In this document: one piece after another, positions 1-8,462 of the stretch
Layout: each line of letters begins with the position of its first letter
How positions within the stretch are numbered: the first letter of the stretch is position 1
NCBI GenBank assembly: GCA_900552675.1
Contig: USAI01000008.1
Location: forward strand, 1-43,452
Reading direction: 5' to 3'
Length of the DNA stretch: 43,452 nucleotides
Origin: an uncultured Prevotella sp.
GTDB taxonomy: Bacteria > Bacteroidota > Bacteroidia > Bacteroidales > Bacteroidaceae
Position numbers and translations under genes: made by a program
The notes under the pieces: model-generated
Told to the model about the DNA's origin: nothing
The model's input: only the letters and a program-made list of their open reading frames with translations
Databases searched by the model: none

Positions 1-173
1 TAATGTCGGGAGGACGGGGCACGGAGGCCACCGTCCTACTTGGATAATTCATGGATTAATTCGTGGATAATTCATGAAAATTTGTGTCCATGAAAACGCG
101 CGTCGCGCGAAATAGATTGTTAAAAACACAACAATATCATTTGATCCGGTGTTTGAACCGTAATACTGAACAA

Positions 174-217
174 CAAAAAAATCGCATTGCAGGTTTTCAT
201 CTCCTACAATGCGATTG
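174..217 (-). terminator. Intrinsic terminator closing the glucan operon
   Basis: The arms ATCGCATTG (181-189) and CAATGCGAT (207-215) are perfect complements, and the stem continues inward past a mismatch with AGG/CCT. Plus-strand A residues at 174-180 give a U-tract when read on the minus strand. It lies 26 bases past the stop codon of the 61-residue peptide gene, so it is the natural end of the minus-strand operon. Confidence 0.85.
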
Positions 218-242
218 TTATTTTTATAGTTTTATTTGATGA

Positions 243-428
243 TTATTGCTCTTCATCATCGGCCCATACGTCGTAGTGTTTTGAAGGGGCCCAGCCATCT
301 GTCTCGGTTTTTCCACCAATACCAAGGTCGCCATGAGCTTTTCCTGGATCAAGCGAACCAGCCATGATCGTCATACCTTCAATAATCGTAACGCTTACCT
401 TGGGGGCTATATATTGTTTCTTTTCCAT
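243..428 (-). CDS. Small 61-residue peptide at the end of the glucan operon, function unknown
   Basis: This is a short acidic peptide that begins MEKKQYIAPKVSV and ends in an acidic WADDEEQ tail, with a glycine-rich middle (GDLGIGGK). It has no signal peptide, no cysteine and no membrane segment. The start is 35 bases after the stop of the 944-residue gene on the same strand, and an intrinsic terminator follows the stop, so it is probably the last gene of the operon. Short Bacteroidales peptides that begin with a lysine-rich stretch and Y-x-x-P are familiar to me as unassigned small proteins, but I cannot name a family. Its length, the clean start and stop and the terminator support a real gene. 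Possible roles include a regulatory peptide or a precursor of a modified peptide; neither is shown by the sequence. Confidence 0.65.
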   Translation of the reverse strand: MEKKQYIAPKVSVTIIEGMTIMAGSLDPGKAHGDLGIGGKTETDGWAPSKHYDVWADDEEQ

Positions 429-463
429 ATCGTTTGTTTATTAGTGGGTTAAACAATGTGTGT

Positions 464-3298
464 TTATTTTACAAGATACTTCTTGCCGTTCTTGATAACG
501 ATGCCTTTGTATGCAGCGTTTACCTTCTGGCCAGCGAGATTGTAAAGGGTGTCGTCGTTGCTTTCTGCAGCGTTTACGTTGGTAATGCCAGTAGTTTCTT
601 CATCATTGAAGTTCAACTTAGCAGAAGCGCCTTCTGGTATGCCTGTGAAGTAAGCACGGAACGGAGAAATCTTAACACCATTGGCCTTTACAATAGAAGC
701 ATTAATACCTTCGTTCTTGATAATCCACTGTGAACCATCGGTTACGAGAGCCTCTTTCCAGTTGCCACAGAAATAAATATTTGTGGAACCAACTTGTTTC
801 TTGTCTGCAGCATCTGTGCCCACCCATGATTTCAAGTTGAGGTCGCCTGCTCCAGTGAAGCTCAAATCTGTATCTTCGTCTGTTGAGTTACGAACCACAT
901 ACGGGAAGTTGCCGCCAATAACGTTTGCTTTGTTAAACTTGATGCCTGTTGTTTCATCATAATCAACAGCCTCCCATGCTCTTAGGTTAGCAGGAATCTT
1001 GTCAATCGCATTAATAACACATACTGTAGCATGAGTGTGAGCCGGAATGGTGCGGGTTACCTTCCAACCTGTGTTACCTGTGCTGATAAAGTCATTCAAA
1101 TCTCTCAGACCACCCATCCATAATGGCTCACCAGGAATATCAACAAATTCAAGTTGCTTGAGAGGATGATAATATCCATCCACCAATACTACTAAGTTTG
1201 TCATGCCTTTAATAGCATCATATTTGCTATCAGCTGAATATACACCATCAGCCACTGAACCTGTTGCTACGATGATAGCGTTCTTGCGCAAGGGCTTGAT
1301 GGTGATGCCATCTTCAATAGTAGTTACACCTGTCAAGTCGATGTTCATAGCATCAACATTGTTAATCTGCTCAACTTCGGCAGCAGTGATAGGACCAACC
1401 ACCTTGGCAACATTGCCACTGGTAGTGATGTTAAACTTGATGTCAGCCTTTGTTGCATAGATGTTGTCGAACAGCACGGTATAGTCGTGTTTAGCATCAG
1501 TGCCAATGTTGAATTTTATGTATTCCATACCAGTGCGAGCAGCATCGTTAAATGGCACCTCTATATGGTTCCATCCGTTTTTAAGCGTTCCTGTAGCTTC
1601 GGGAATCGATGATTTTTCAAAGGTAATTCGATACGGAATTTTTTCTATGGCATAAATGTCGGCGCAAAGTTTGGTGTAAAGGGTCATGTCTTGAGCTCCC
1701 TTAGAAAGTCCCCATGTGCCAACACCTGTAACACACTTGGCTTGATCGGTAGCAGAGAGGTTGATGTCGGTAGATGTGGCCCATCCTTTTTCCCAACCGC
1801 TGTTATACTCTTCAATGTTTTCAACGGTATATTGGTCGCTATAGTAAGCCAAAACGTTTTCTGCTGCCTCAGTAGGTGTGGGTGCAGAGCCCACAAAGTA
1901 AACCTGTGTTGTAGCGGTATTTGTGCCACTGGTAGCTGTCAGGGTATAGGTGCCTGCTGCATCGGCTGTGATGGTGAGGTTGTTTCCTTCAGCTGTGAGG
2001 TGTGCGCCATCGCTAATGGTATAAGTAACAGTGCCATTGAACACTGTTCCATCAGATGCTTTTGGGGTAACGGTTGTGTTTAGTGTGCTTGTAGCTCCAG
2101 TGAAGCTGTTATTGATTGTGATTGATTGCAATGTCTGCTCGCCAACCGATTTGTTGTAGAAGTAGATGTTGGCAATGTAAAGTTCATCGGTAGCATTGTT
2201 GCCTTTATCAAACTTTATTTGGAATACCTTGTTGTTGATAAAGTCAAGGCCGAAGTCGGATAACGGCATATCGATAGCGTTCCACTGGCCCAGCTTTAAA
2301 GTGGTTTTGTCGCCCACCTTTGTTGAGTTTTCTTTTATAGAACCTGATGCCAAAATAGGAGTTACGCCAAGGCTTCCTTCCATTGTAACGGGCAGTACGT
2401 CAATGTGCATGTGGGTCATGCCTGATAAATCAAGCTGATTGCTGAAACCATCAAGACCAATGTAGTTGAACTTAGACAGGTGGATGACGGGTGCGCCATC
2501 AACGTTGATATTTTCAGAAACCGTGCTTTGGCCCCAACCGCCGAAATTCCAAGTGGTGGCAGGAGTGTAGGCTGTAGACAATACAGAAATAACCTTGTTA
2601 GCATCAACTGTAGGAGTTACAGGAGCGGTCAAGGTAAAAGCGGTGGTTGTTTTGAAAGAACCTGTCTTAGCCTCAGATACGTTATTGGCTTGATCGGTAG
2701 CGGTTACAGCGAAATCGTATTTAGTTTCAGCGGTAAGACCAGTGATGTCAATCGTTACATCTTTGCCTGCATTGCCTTTAACAGTATAGCTGTTATCGCC
2801 AATGGTAACTGTATAGGTCAAGACTCCGTTGCTGTTGTCGGTGGCGTTCAGTGTCAGTGTGGCCTTGGTGTCATGAATAGTAGTGGCTTCGGCTTTCACC
2901 ATTTCAGGCTTTTCGGTGTCTGGGGCTGCTTCAGTGCCAGTTATGTAAGTTACCTCATCAAACCACATGCGGCCTCCTGCTGCATCGAACCAACCATTTA
3001 CTTTGATTTCTGTTCCTTTCGCAAGACCAGTCCAGGTGCGAGTCGTATTGTGAGTTTCGTAATCACCTTGAAGTCGGTTTATGTCATAAAGAAATGTGCC
3101 AGCATATCCTATGATGCCATCCAAATTTGGCGTTACGGTAAATGTCACGTTACCGTCTTGTTCAGTAAATTGGTACTCGTAGGAAATACCGTTCTTGTTA
3201 CTGTCGTTGCCTTTGGTTACTCCGCTACCCGTCGCATCAGCGAAGGCTGTCATAGCAGAGACAAGCAATACGAATAAAGTTAATAATTTTTGTTTCAT
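464..3298 (-). CDS. Large exported multi-module protein, probable surface glycan-binding protein
   Basis: The protein has 944 residues from the chosen start. That start (MKQKLLTLFVLLVSAMTAF) gives a typical signal peptide; the longer reading adds 53 residues of low-quality leader and is rejected. Visible modules are an N-terminal beta-rich domain (about 25-125), a fibronectin type III-like domain (about 128-216), a beta-sandwich resembling carbohydrate-binding modules (about 226-379), a bacterial Ig-like domain (about 383-476), a second related beta-sandwich (about 481-614), an unassigned region, and a C-terminal tail (about 918-944) of the form YNLAGQKV..GIVIKNGKK. No glycosidase signature was recognised. 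The tail resembles those of the other exported proteins in this operon and may be a type IX secretion sorting signal. It follows the GH16 gene, so capture of the same beta-glucan or scaffolding of enzymes at the surface is likely. It could also hide an unrecognised enzyme. Confidence 0.75.
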   Translation of the reverse strand: MKQKLLTLFVLLVSAMTAFADATGSGVTKGNDSNKNGISYEYQFTEQDGNVTFTVTPNLDGIIGYAGTFLYDINRLQGDYETHNTTRTWTGLAKGTEIKVNGWFDAAGGRMWFDEVTYITGTEAAPDTEKPEMVKAEATTIHDTKATLTLNATDNSNGVLTYTVTIGDNSYTVKGNAGKDVTIDITGLTAETKYDFAVTATDQANNVSEAKTGSFKTTTAFTLTAPVTPTVDANKVISVLSTAYTPATTWNFGGWGQSTVSENINVDGAPVIHLSKFNYIGLDGFSNQLDLSGMTHMHIDVLPVTMEGSLGVTPILASGSIKENSTKVGDKTTLKLGQWNAIDMPLSDFGLDFINNKVFQIKFDKGNNATDELYIANIYFYNKSVGEQTLQSITINNSFTGATSTLNTTVTPKASDGTVFNGTVTYTISDGAHLTAEGNNLTITADAAGTYTLTATSGTNTATTQVYFVGSAPTPTEAAENVLAYYSDQYTVENIEEYNSGWEKGWATSTDINLSATDQAKCVTGVGTWGLSKGAQDMTLYTKLCADIYAIEKIPYRITFEKSSIPEATGTLKNGWNHIEVPFNDAARTGMEYIKFNIGTDAKHDYTVLFDNIYATKADIKFNITTSGNVAKVVGPITAAEVEQINNVDAMNIDLTGVTTIEDGITIKPLRKNAIIVATGSVADGVYSADSKYDAIKGMTNLVVLVDGYYHPLKQLEFVDIPGEPLWMGGLRDLNDFISTGNTGWKVTRTIPAHTHATVCVINAIDKIPANLRAWEAVDYDETTGIKFNKANVIGGNFPYVVRNSTDEDTDLSFTGAGDLNLKSWVGTDAADKKQVGSTNIYFCGNWKEALVTDGSQWIIKNEGINASIVKANGVKISPFRAYFTGIPEGASAKLNFNDEETTGITNVNAAESNDDTLYNLAGQKVNAAYKGIVIKNGKKYLVK

Positions 3299-3437
3299 AC
3301 GTTTATTGATTTTAATTAGTAATAGTTGTACAGAATATTGATTGGTAATTATTCTTTCTTGTTTGTGGTGTAAAGGTAATGCGTATAGCAAATAGGTTTT
3401 ATAAGGTTTTATAAGGAAACCCCTTATTAGCTTGTAA

Positions 3438-3482
3438 ACATGTATGTTCGTCCTCACTGTTGAGAGGAGCGAACATACATGT
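3438..3482 (-). other. Strong hairpin between GH16 and 944-residue protein genes
   Basis: ACATGTATGTTCG (3438-3450) and CGAACATACATGT (3470-3482) are perfect 13-base complements around a 19-base loop. It starts 21 bases past the GH16 stop codon. No U-tract follows on the minus strand, so an mRNA-stabilising or processing hairpin, or a partial terminator, is more likely than a full terminator. Confidence 0.75.
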
Positions 3483-3502
3483 TATCTGATTTGTTATTGC
3501 GT

Positions 3503-6500
3503 TTATCTTACGATAATCTTCTTTCCGTTGCGAATGTAGATGCCTTTAGGCAGGTTGTCGCCCTTTACCTCAACGCCGCTGAGGGTGTAGGTGCGGTTGT
3601 TGCCAGTGGTGGCATTGTTCTGCTTCACGGTGTTGATGCCTGAGGGCACGCTGCCATCGTTGTAGAAGAAAATCTGGTCGAAGGTGAGCTTGGTGCCTGT
3701 TGTTCCGCCAGCAAGGAAGTAGAGCACGTTGCCAGTAACATCTTCAGGATTGTCGAACACCTTTGTGGCGCGAGCTTCAATCTCGCTGTAAGGAATGTCG
3801 ATGTTATACCATTTGCCGTCGCGGGGGAAGTCGCAAAGGGGAGCGTAGCTTGTGCCACCATCAACGAAGGCCGAAGCGCCAATAGCAAATTTTGCGTTGC
3901 CCACTGCGATAAGGTAAGAAGCGTTAGTGGTGGCCTTCATGCCCAGGTGCAGATAGTAGGTGTCGTCGAGCATAGACATATCCTTGCCTTTAGCCTTTGA
4001 TGCGTAACCCAATCCTGACCAGCCCACGGTGCCTACGGTGTAAACCGGATAGCCTCCCTCGTCGTAACCGAACGAGTTGACGCCGCTTTCGTTGCTGGCT
4101 GTCATGGTGCCTTCCCAAATATAGAGAGCGCTGTTTACGTCGTCAACGTTATAGTCGGCCTTTACCTTTTTTGCCAGTGTGGCGCTTACGCCGCCTGTGG
4201 TACCAATGAGCACATAGTTGCCAGTGTTTTCAACGTCGAAGGTGCTTTTGCCCTCGCCATTAAGTGCCGCAGTAACATAGGTAGGAATGTCGGGTGTTTC
4301 GCCGCCATCTTTCTTGCTGTAGAAGAACACCTGATCAAAGTTTACCTCGGCGCCCTTGTTGTGTGTGGTAGCCACGGCAAACACGTTGCCCATAAAGTTG
4401 GCAGCATCGTTAAACAGTGTGCCTCCGCCTATCTGTTTCAGCTTTGCTACCGGAATGTCAAAGTTGTACCATTCTCCATCGCGACGGTAGTCGCCTACGA
4501 TTTGCTGTCCTGAGGTGGCATTGCCTATAACAAATACGGCATTGCCTACGGTAACGGTTTGTGAGGGGTGGGTGAGGGCATCGTCGCCACGCATGGCGAA
4601 GTGCAGATACCATGTGTCGTCAATCATTGAGAGGTCTTTGCCAGTGCCCTGTGAGGCATAGCCAGCGCCGCACCATGTGCTGTTGCCAGTAACCTGAAGG
4701 CGGGTAGACGACTCGTCCCATCCAAACGAGTTCTTGCCGTTTGAGGGCAGACCAATATAGTCGCCACCGTCCCATATCCAGAAGAAGTTGGTCTTCTCGT
4801 CAACGTTATAGTTCTTAACGGTAACATCAGTCAAGGCATCGGTCACGCCGCTGCTGGTACCTATTAGTACGGCCTTGCTCACATTGGAAAAGTCGAAGGT
4901 GCTCTGTCCGCCCTCCATGGCCTTTGTGGCATATTGGCCTATCTTAGTGGTGTTGTCTTCAGTAGGCACACCCTTTTTTACGTTGGGGTTTTTATAGAAG
5001 AAGATGTTGTCAAACTGCAGGTCGGCGCCTTGTGTGCCGCCGCTCAGTATGGCCACTACGTTGCCAGTATAGTTGGCGGCGTTATCGAAAAGCTCGCCTC
5101 CAGCCAGTGTCTTCAGTATGGTAACAGGAATGTCAAAGTAGGTCCATGTGCCATCGCGCTTGAAGTCGCCAATGATGGTTGCGCCCTCAACGCTGTTATT
5201 GCCTACAGTAAAGGCTGCATTGCCTACAGTAACCTTGTGGCTGGTATGTCCATCGGCAGAGGTTCCGCGAAAGCCAATATGAAAGACATATTCGTCATCA
5301 ATCATTGATAGGTCTTTTCCTCCTCCCTGAGAAGCAAAGCCTAGTCCTGACCATCCTACTTTTCCCACGGTAAAGTGGTTGAAGGTTTCGCCGAAGCCAA
5401 ACGAGTTTACGCCCTCTGACGGTTCAGCGTTGTAAGTGTTTTCCCAAATGTAGAGAAAGTTTTTTTGGTTGTCTACATTATAGTCGGCCTTTGTTTTCTC
5501 AGAGAAAGCATTGGTTACCCCCATGCTGGTGCTGATGAGCACAGCGTCGTACGAGTTTTTAAAGTCGAAGGTGGTGGTGCCAGAGGCATCGAGCGCCTTT
5601 GTGCCCCAGTAGCCATATTCGGTCTTGGTGTCGGGGGCTTCGGGGGTGATGGGGGTGTCGGGATTGGAGCCCGTGTTGTCTCCATCGGGTGTTTTATATT
5701 GTGCTTCGGCATCGGCCTCGTCTTGATAGACGCGCACCCAGTCGACAAACATTTTGGCTTCGTCGCCCGCGTTGGGCAGTGCTGTGATGCCGCCAGCATT
5801 GTAAATGCCAGTATAGTTTCCGCCCACAGCCAGGTTAAAGATAAAGAAGAAGGGCTTCTGGAAGTAGTGGCCTATGTCGGCGCTGTTAGTGCTAGCGGGT
5901 ATGGTGGCGCTATAGAAGCGAGCCTTGTTCTTGGCAGCCACGGTAAAGTCTTGCAGATCGTAATACATCGACAAGAACTGTCCGTCCCACTCGGTGGTGA
6001 TGATGTGATACTCGTCGTTTTGCAGCGGGTTGCTCTCGGGTGCCAGATAGCTGGTGCCATACTGTTTGTGGTTAGCTCCAGCGCTGGTTCCCCAGTGTAG
6101 TGTGGCGCCAAAGTGGCGGGTTTGTGTGCCGTTCTTAATACCTTCGGCGTTACCTGTTTCAACAATGTCTATCTCGCCACAGCGGGGCCATCCCAGCTTG
6201 CCATAGTCGTTACCCATCATCCAGTAGGCAGGCCATACGCCGTTGGCTGTCTTCGGAAACTTGATGCGTGCCTGAATGATGCCATGTTTAAAGTAGGCTT
6301 TGTCGCGGCTGTTGATACGTCCTGATGTAAACTGCTTGTTGTTATAGTTTTCACGACGTGCGGTGAGCACGAGGTTGCCATTTGCTACGGCCACGTTCTC
6401 CTTGCGATAGTATTGCAACTCTTGGTTGCCTCCACCGTTTCCGTTCTCCTCAATGTTCCATACCTTGGTATTGAGGCTTGTTCCGTTAAACTCGTCGCTC

Positions 6501-6598
6501 CACACCATCTTATATCCTGTGGGGGGCGTGGTGGTCTGTGCTGAAAGGCTTAACGGCAATGCTAATGCCGAAAGCATAAAGGTGCAAATCCTTTTCAT
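3503..6598 (-). CDS. GH16 endo-beta-1,3-glucanase (laminarinase type) with three tandem accessory modules
   Basis: The protein has 1031 residues with a signal peptide at 1-20 (MKRICTFMLSALALPLSLSA). The GH16 domain spans about 25-295 and carries the catalytic motif GEIDIVE, with E142 as nucleophile, D144, and E147 as acid/base. WPAYWMM, just before it, is typical of the laminarinase branch. A proline/threonine-rich linker at about 300-325 leads to three homologous modules of roughly 210 residues (about 328-545, 553-760 and 771-980). Each has the order ADYNVD, YIW, NSFG, GWSGLG or an equivalent, SM(I/L)DD, FDIPV or NIDIP, and a closing FD..FFY. The last 40 residues end GIYIRNGKKIIVR, like its neighbours. 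The same module occurs once in the small exported protein at 8463-9341. It probably cleaves laminarin or a similar beta-1,3-glucan outside the cell, with the repeats serving as glycan-binding modules. The substrate is inferred from family and neighbours. Confidence 0.92.
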   Translation of the reverse strand: MKRICTFMLSALALPLSLSAQTTTPPTGYKMVWSDEFNGTSLNTKVWNIEENGNGGGNQELQYYRKENVAVANGNLVLTARRENYNNKQFTSGRINSRDKAYFKHGIIQARIKFPKTANGVWPAYWMMGNDYGKLGWPRCGEIDIVETGNAEGIKNGTQTRHFGATLHWGTSAGANHKQYGTSYLAPESNPLQNDEYHIITTEWDGQFLSMYYDLQDFTVAAKNKARFYSATIPASTNSADIGHYFQKPFFFIFNLAVGGNYTGIYNAGGITALPNAGDEAKMFVDWVRVYQDEADAEAQYKTPDGDNTGSNPDTPITPEAPDTKTEYGYWGTKALDASGTTTFDFKNSYDAVLISTSMGVTNAFSEKTKADYNVDNQKNFLYIWENTYNAEPSEGVNSFGFGETFNHFTVGKVGWSGLGFASQGGGKDLSMIDDEYVFHIGFRGTSADGHTSHKVTVGNAAFTVGNNSVEGATIIGDFKRDGTWTYFDIPVTILKTLAGGELFDNAANYTGNVVAILSGGTQGADLQFDNIFFYKNPNVKKGVPTEDNTTKIGQYATKAMEGGQSTFDFSNVSKAVLIGTSSGVTDALTDVTVKNYNVDEKTNFFWIWDGGDYIGLPSNGKNSFGWDESSTRLQVTGNSTWCGAGYASQGTGKDLSMIDDTWYLHFAMRGDDALTHPSQTVTVGNAVFVIGNATSGQQIVGDYRRDGEWYNFDIPVAKLKQIGGGTLFNDAANFMGNVFAVATTHNKGAEVNFDQVFFYSKKDGGETPDIPTYVTAALNGEGKSTFDVENTGNYVLIGTTGGVSATLAKKVKADYNVDDVNSALYIWEGTMTASNESGVNSFGYDEGGYPVYTVGTVGWSGLGYASKAKGKDMSMLDDTYYLHLGMKATTNASYLIAVGNAKFAIGASAFVDGGTSYAPLCDFPRDGKWYNIDIPYSEIEARATKVFDNPEDVTGNVLYFLAGGTTGTKLTFDQIFFYNDGSVPSGINTVKQNNATTGNNRTYTLSGVEVKGDNLPKGIYIRNGKKIIVR

Positions 6599-6661
6599 AC
6601 GATTAATGGTTGATGTCGTTTTTTAATATTTAGGTACCTTTTGGGGTTATTCTTACTTCTG

Positions 6662-8161
6662 TTATCTTGTCATTATCTTGCGGCACACCGTTTGGCCATT
6701 GGCATATAGGGTGCGCTCTATGCTGAGGCCGCGTGGGGCTTGTGCCACCTCTTGTCCTTGTGGGGTGAAGTAGCGCTTGCTGATGATGTTGTTTGCCTGG
6801 GCCTTGTTTATCTCGCTGATGCCTGTGGTCGAAACAAAGTTGAACCATGTTAGGCGAGCGTGATTGATGGGCTGCGAGCCTACCAGTGTAAGGCGATGTT
6901 TGCCAGCCGTGAGGGGCACCTGCGCTGTGGTGGTAGCATACACCTCGTTTTTGTCGCGATAGGCACCTGTTGAGGTTAGTGTTACACTGCCCGTTTCGTT
7001 GTCGTCAATCTTCAGCTTCAGCACCTGTTGGCGTGCGGCCGATGCGCGGTCGCTGTAACGGAAGCTGAAGAGGTAGGTATCGTTCTCAGGCACGTCGATA
7101 AGATACTGAGTGCTGCCAGAGTTTCCAATCTCTACCGATAGGTGTGTGTTGATGGCGCCTTTCAGTGTGTCGCCACTTACCTCCAGTGTTATGCTGTTGC
7201 TGGCCACATAGTCTTTGGCCATAACAAGCTCGGCAGGCTTATAATAATAGGTGCTGTCGAAGGTCGACATGTAGGTGTAAACCACCCCTTGGCCTGTCAT
7301 GGTGCCAGCTGCGGGCAGATGGGTGCGAAGGTTGGGCTTGTAGAGCAAACGCCAGTAGGGACTTTTGTCTACCATGCGCGAGCCCGATGTGCCTTTAAAC
7401 CAAGCATAGCGAAACACGCCTGGGTTGCGCTCAAGGCCTTCAACCTTTTTTACCATTTCGCGCACCTGTGTAAGCGAGTCGGGGTTGTTTTCTCCCGCTG
7501 CAAACTCGGTTACCCATATTTGTTTGTTATATTTGTCTATCCACTGTTGCACAAAGTTCAGTGTGGGTGCGGTAGCGTTCATGTAGGTATGAATGGCGAT
7601 ATAGTCCATCTTGGGTTCGCGACCGTTCTTTTCTTTATATAGCTTTATAAATTCGTCCATCCACTCAAAGGGCTGCCATATCTTGCCATCGTTGATGGCT
7701 GAGCCCGTGTAGCTCATTGCCGGCGAGACGAGTTTTAGGCTATACTCGTTGGCAATGGCTTCAAGATCTGGCCACGCGTCGGCGGCCTGTTGCGGTGTGA
7801 TGTTCGACTGGTCGGCCAAGTTAGGTTCGTTATATCCCAGCAGATACTTACAGTCGGGGTGTTCATCATAATATTTTTTTATCGAGGCTATGTTCGCGTT
7901 TCTATTCCATGCCATGGGCAGATACTCCATCTTCTTGCCTTCGCCCGTTCCGAAGAGGTCTTTTATCAATTTGTTGGGCGCTGTTCCCCAGTTGTATGTC
8001 CAGCATACGCCAGGAGCCAGAGCGTCAATCTCTTCAGCATAGGTAAACTGCTCTTCGGCCACGCCACGCTTTTCGCTGCGCTGTTTGGGTTGGGCTTCAG
8101 CTACCATCGCCATACACGCTAAGGCAATGGCTGCCATGCCAGTGAATAGATGTTTCATCAT
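6662..8161 (-). CDS. GH128-type endo-beta-1,3-glucanase (Asl1-like glycosyl hydrolase)
   Basis: The protein has 499 residues with a signal peptide (about 1-24, ending MAMVAEAQ). The catalytic core (about 45-280) matches the Asl1-like/GH128 fold: GYNEPN with candidate acid/base E112, AIHTY, and WVTEFA with candidate nucleophile E219. A C-terminal beta-sandwich (about 340-450) looks like a CBM6/CBM35-type module, and the end (YANGQTV) resembles the C-terminal tails of the other exported proteins here. GH128 enzymes hydrolyse internal beta-1,3-glucosidic bonds, which agrees with the GH16 enzyme 63 bases downstream. Translation could start at the first or second of two adjacent ATG codons. Two internal glucanases of different folds in one operon suggest that chains of different length or branching are handled. 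There is no lipobox, so anchoring by lipidation is not expected. Confidence 0.85.
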   Translation of the reverse strand: MMKHLFTGMAAIALACMAMVAEAQPKQRSEKRGVAEEQFTYAEEIDALAPGVCWTYNWGTAPNKLIKDLFGTGEGKKMEYLPMAWNRNANIASIKKYYDEHPDCKYLLGYNEPNLADQSNITPQQAADAWPDLEAIANEYSLKLVSPAMSYTGSAINDGKIWQPFEWMDEFIKLYKEKNGREPKMDYIAIHTYMNATAPTLNFVQQWIDKYNKQIWVTEFAAGENNPDSLTQVREMVKKVEGLERNPGVFRYAWFKGTSGSRMVDKSPYWRLLYKPNLRTHLPAAGTMTGQGVVYTYMSTFDSTYYYKPAELVMAKDYVASNSITLEVSGDTLKGAINTHLSVEIGNSGSTQYLIDVPENDTYLFSFRYSDRASAARQQVLKLKIDDNETGSVTLTSTGAYRDKNEVYATTTAQVPLTAGKHRLTLVGSQPINHARLTWFNFVSTTGISEINKAQANNIISKRYFTPQGQEVAQAPRGLSIERTLYANGQTVCRKIMTR

Positions 8162-8219
8162 TCTATAAATAAATATTATTGTTTATTGATGCGGGTGTTT
8201 AGGGGTTTGTTTATAATGT

Positions 8220-8255
8220 AAGAGCGGCCACACCTTCACGGCGCATGCCGCTCTT
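8220..8255 (-). other. Hairpin in the GH128 leader
   Basis: AAGAGCGGC (8220-8228) pairs perfectly with GCCGCTCTT (8247-8255) around an 18-base loop. It lies 59-94 bases upstream of the GH128 start. No U-tract follows on the minus strand, so a role in mRNA processing, stability or partial attenuation is more likely than full termination. Confidence 0.65.
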
Positions 8256-8275
8256 GAAAGGTTTTATTATTTTAG

Positions 8276-8461
8276 TTCTTAGTTGACGAGTTACGAGAGA
8301 CAAGTTACAAGGAGATTTGCCTCGATTATAAGATTTTCACTTTTTATTTCTATTTACGAGAAACAAGATAAAGGAGCAAAGCTATAGGATTTTTCACTTT
8401 TCCCTTTTCTCTTTTCCTTTTACGAGGAAATAAGCCTCCTTGTCAACTCGTCAACTAAGAA
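8276..8461. repeat. MITE-like 186-bp element with 17-bp terminal inverted repeats
   Basis: The ends TTCTTAGTTGACGAGTT (8276-8292) and its exact complement (8445-8461) enclose an AT-rich, non-coding interior. A second paired block lies inside them (CAAGGAG 8308-8314 with CTCCTTG 8436-8442). The interior also holds a direct repeat beginning TTACGAGA.ACAAG (from about 8291 and 8354). The right end stops one base before the stop codon of the small glycan-binding protein gene. No transposase is present. It could be a miniature inverted-repeat element or a long intercistronic hairpin that arose in place. Confidence 0.55.
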
Positions 8462-8462
8462 A

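Noticed and set aside
32..75. Short repeats of GGATAATTCATG type
   Set aside because: Two or three degenerate units at the window edge without context; similar tracts are frequent between genes in Bacteroidales.
97..109. CGCGCG-T-CGCGCG palindrome near the window start
   Set aside because: Short CG-rich palindromes recur in intergenic DNA of this kind; nothing around it supports a function.
3299..3457. N-terminal extension of the 944-residue protein
   Set aside because: The 53 extra residues have no signal-peptide or domain character, while the ATG at 3298 gives a normal signal peptide.
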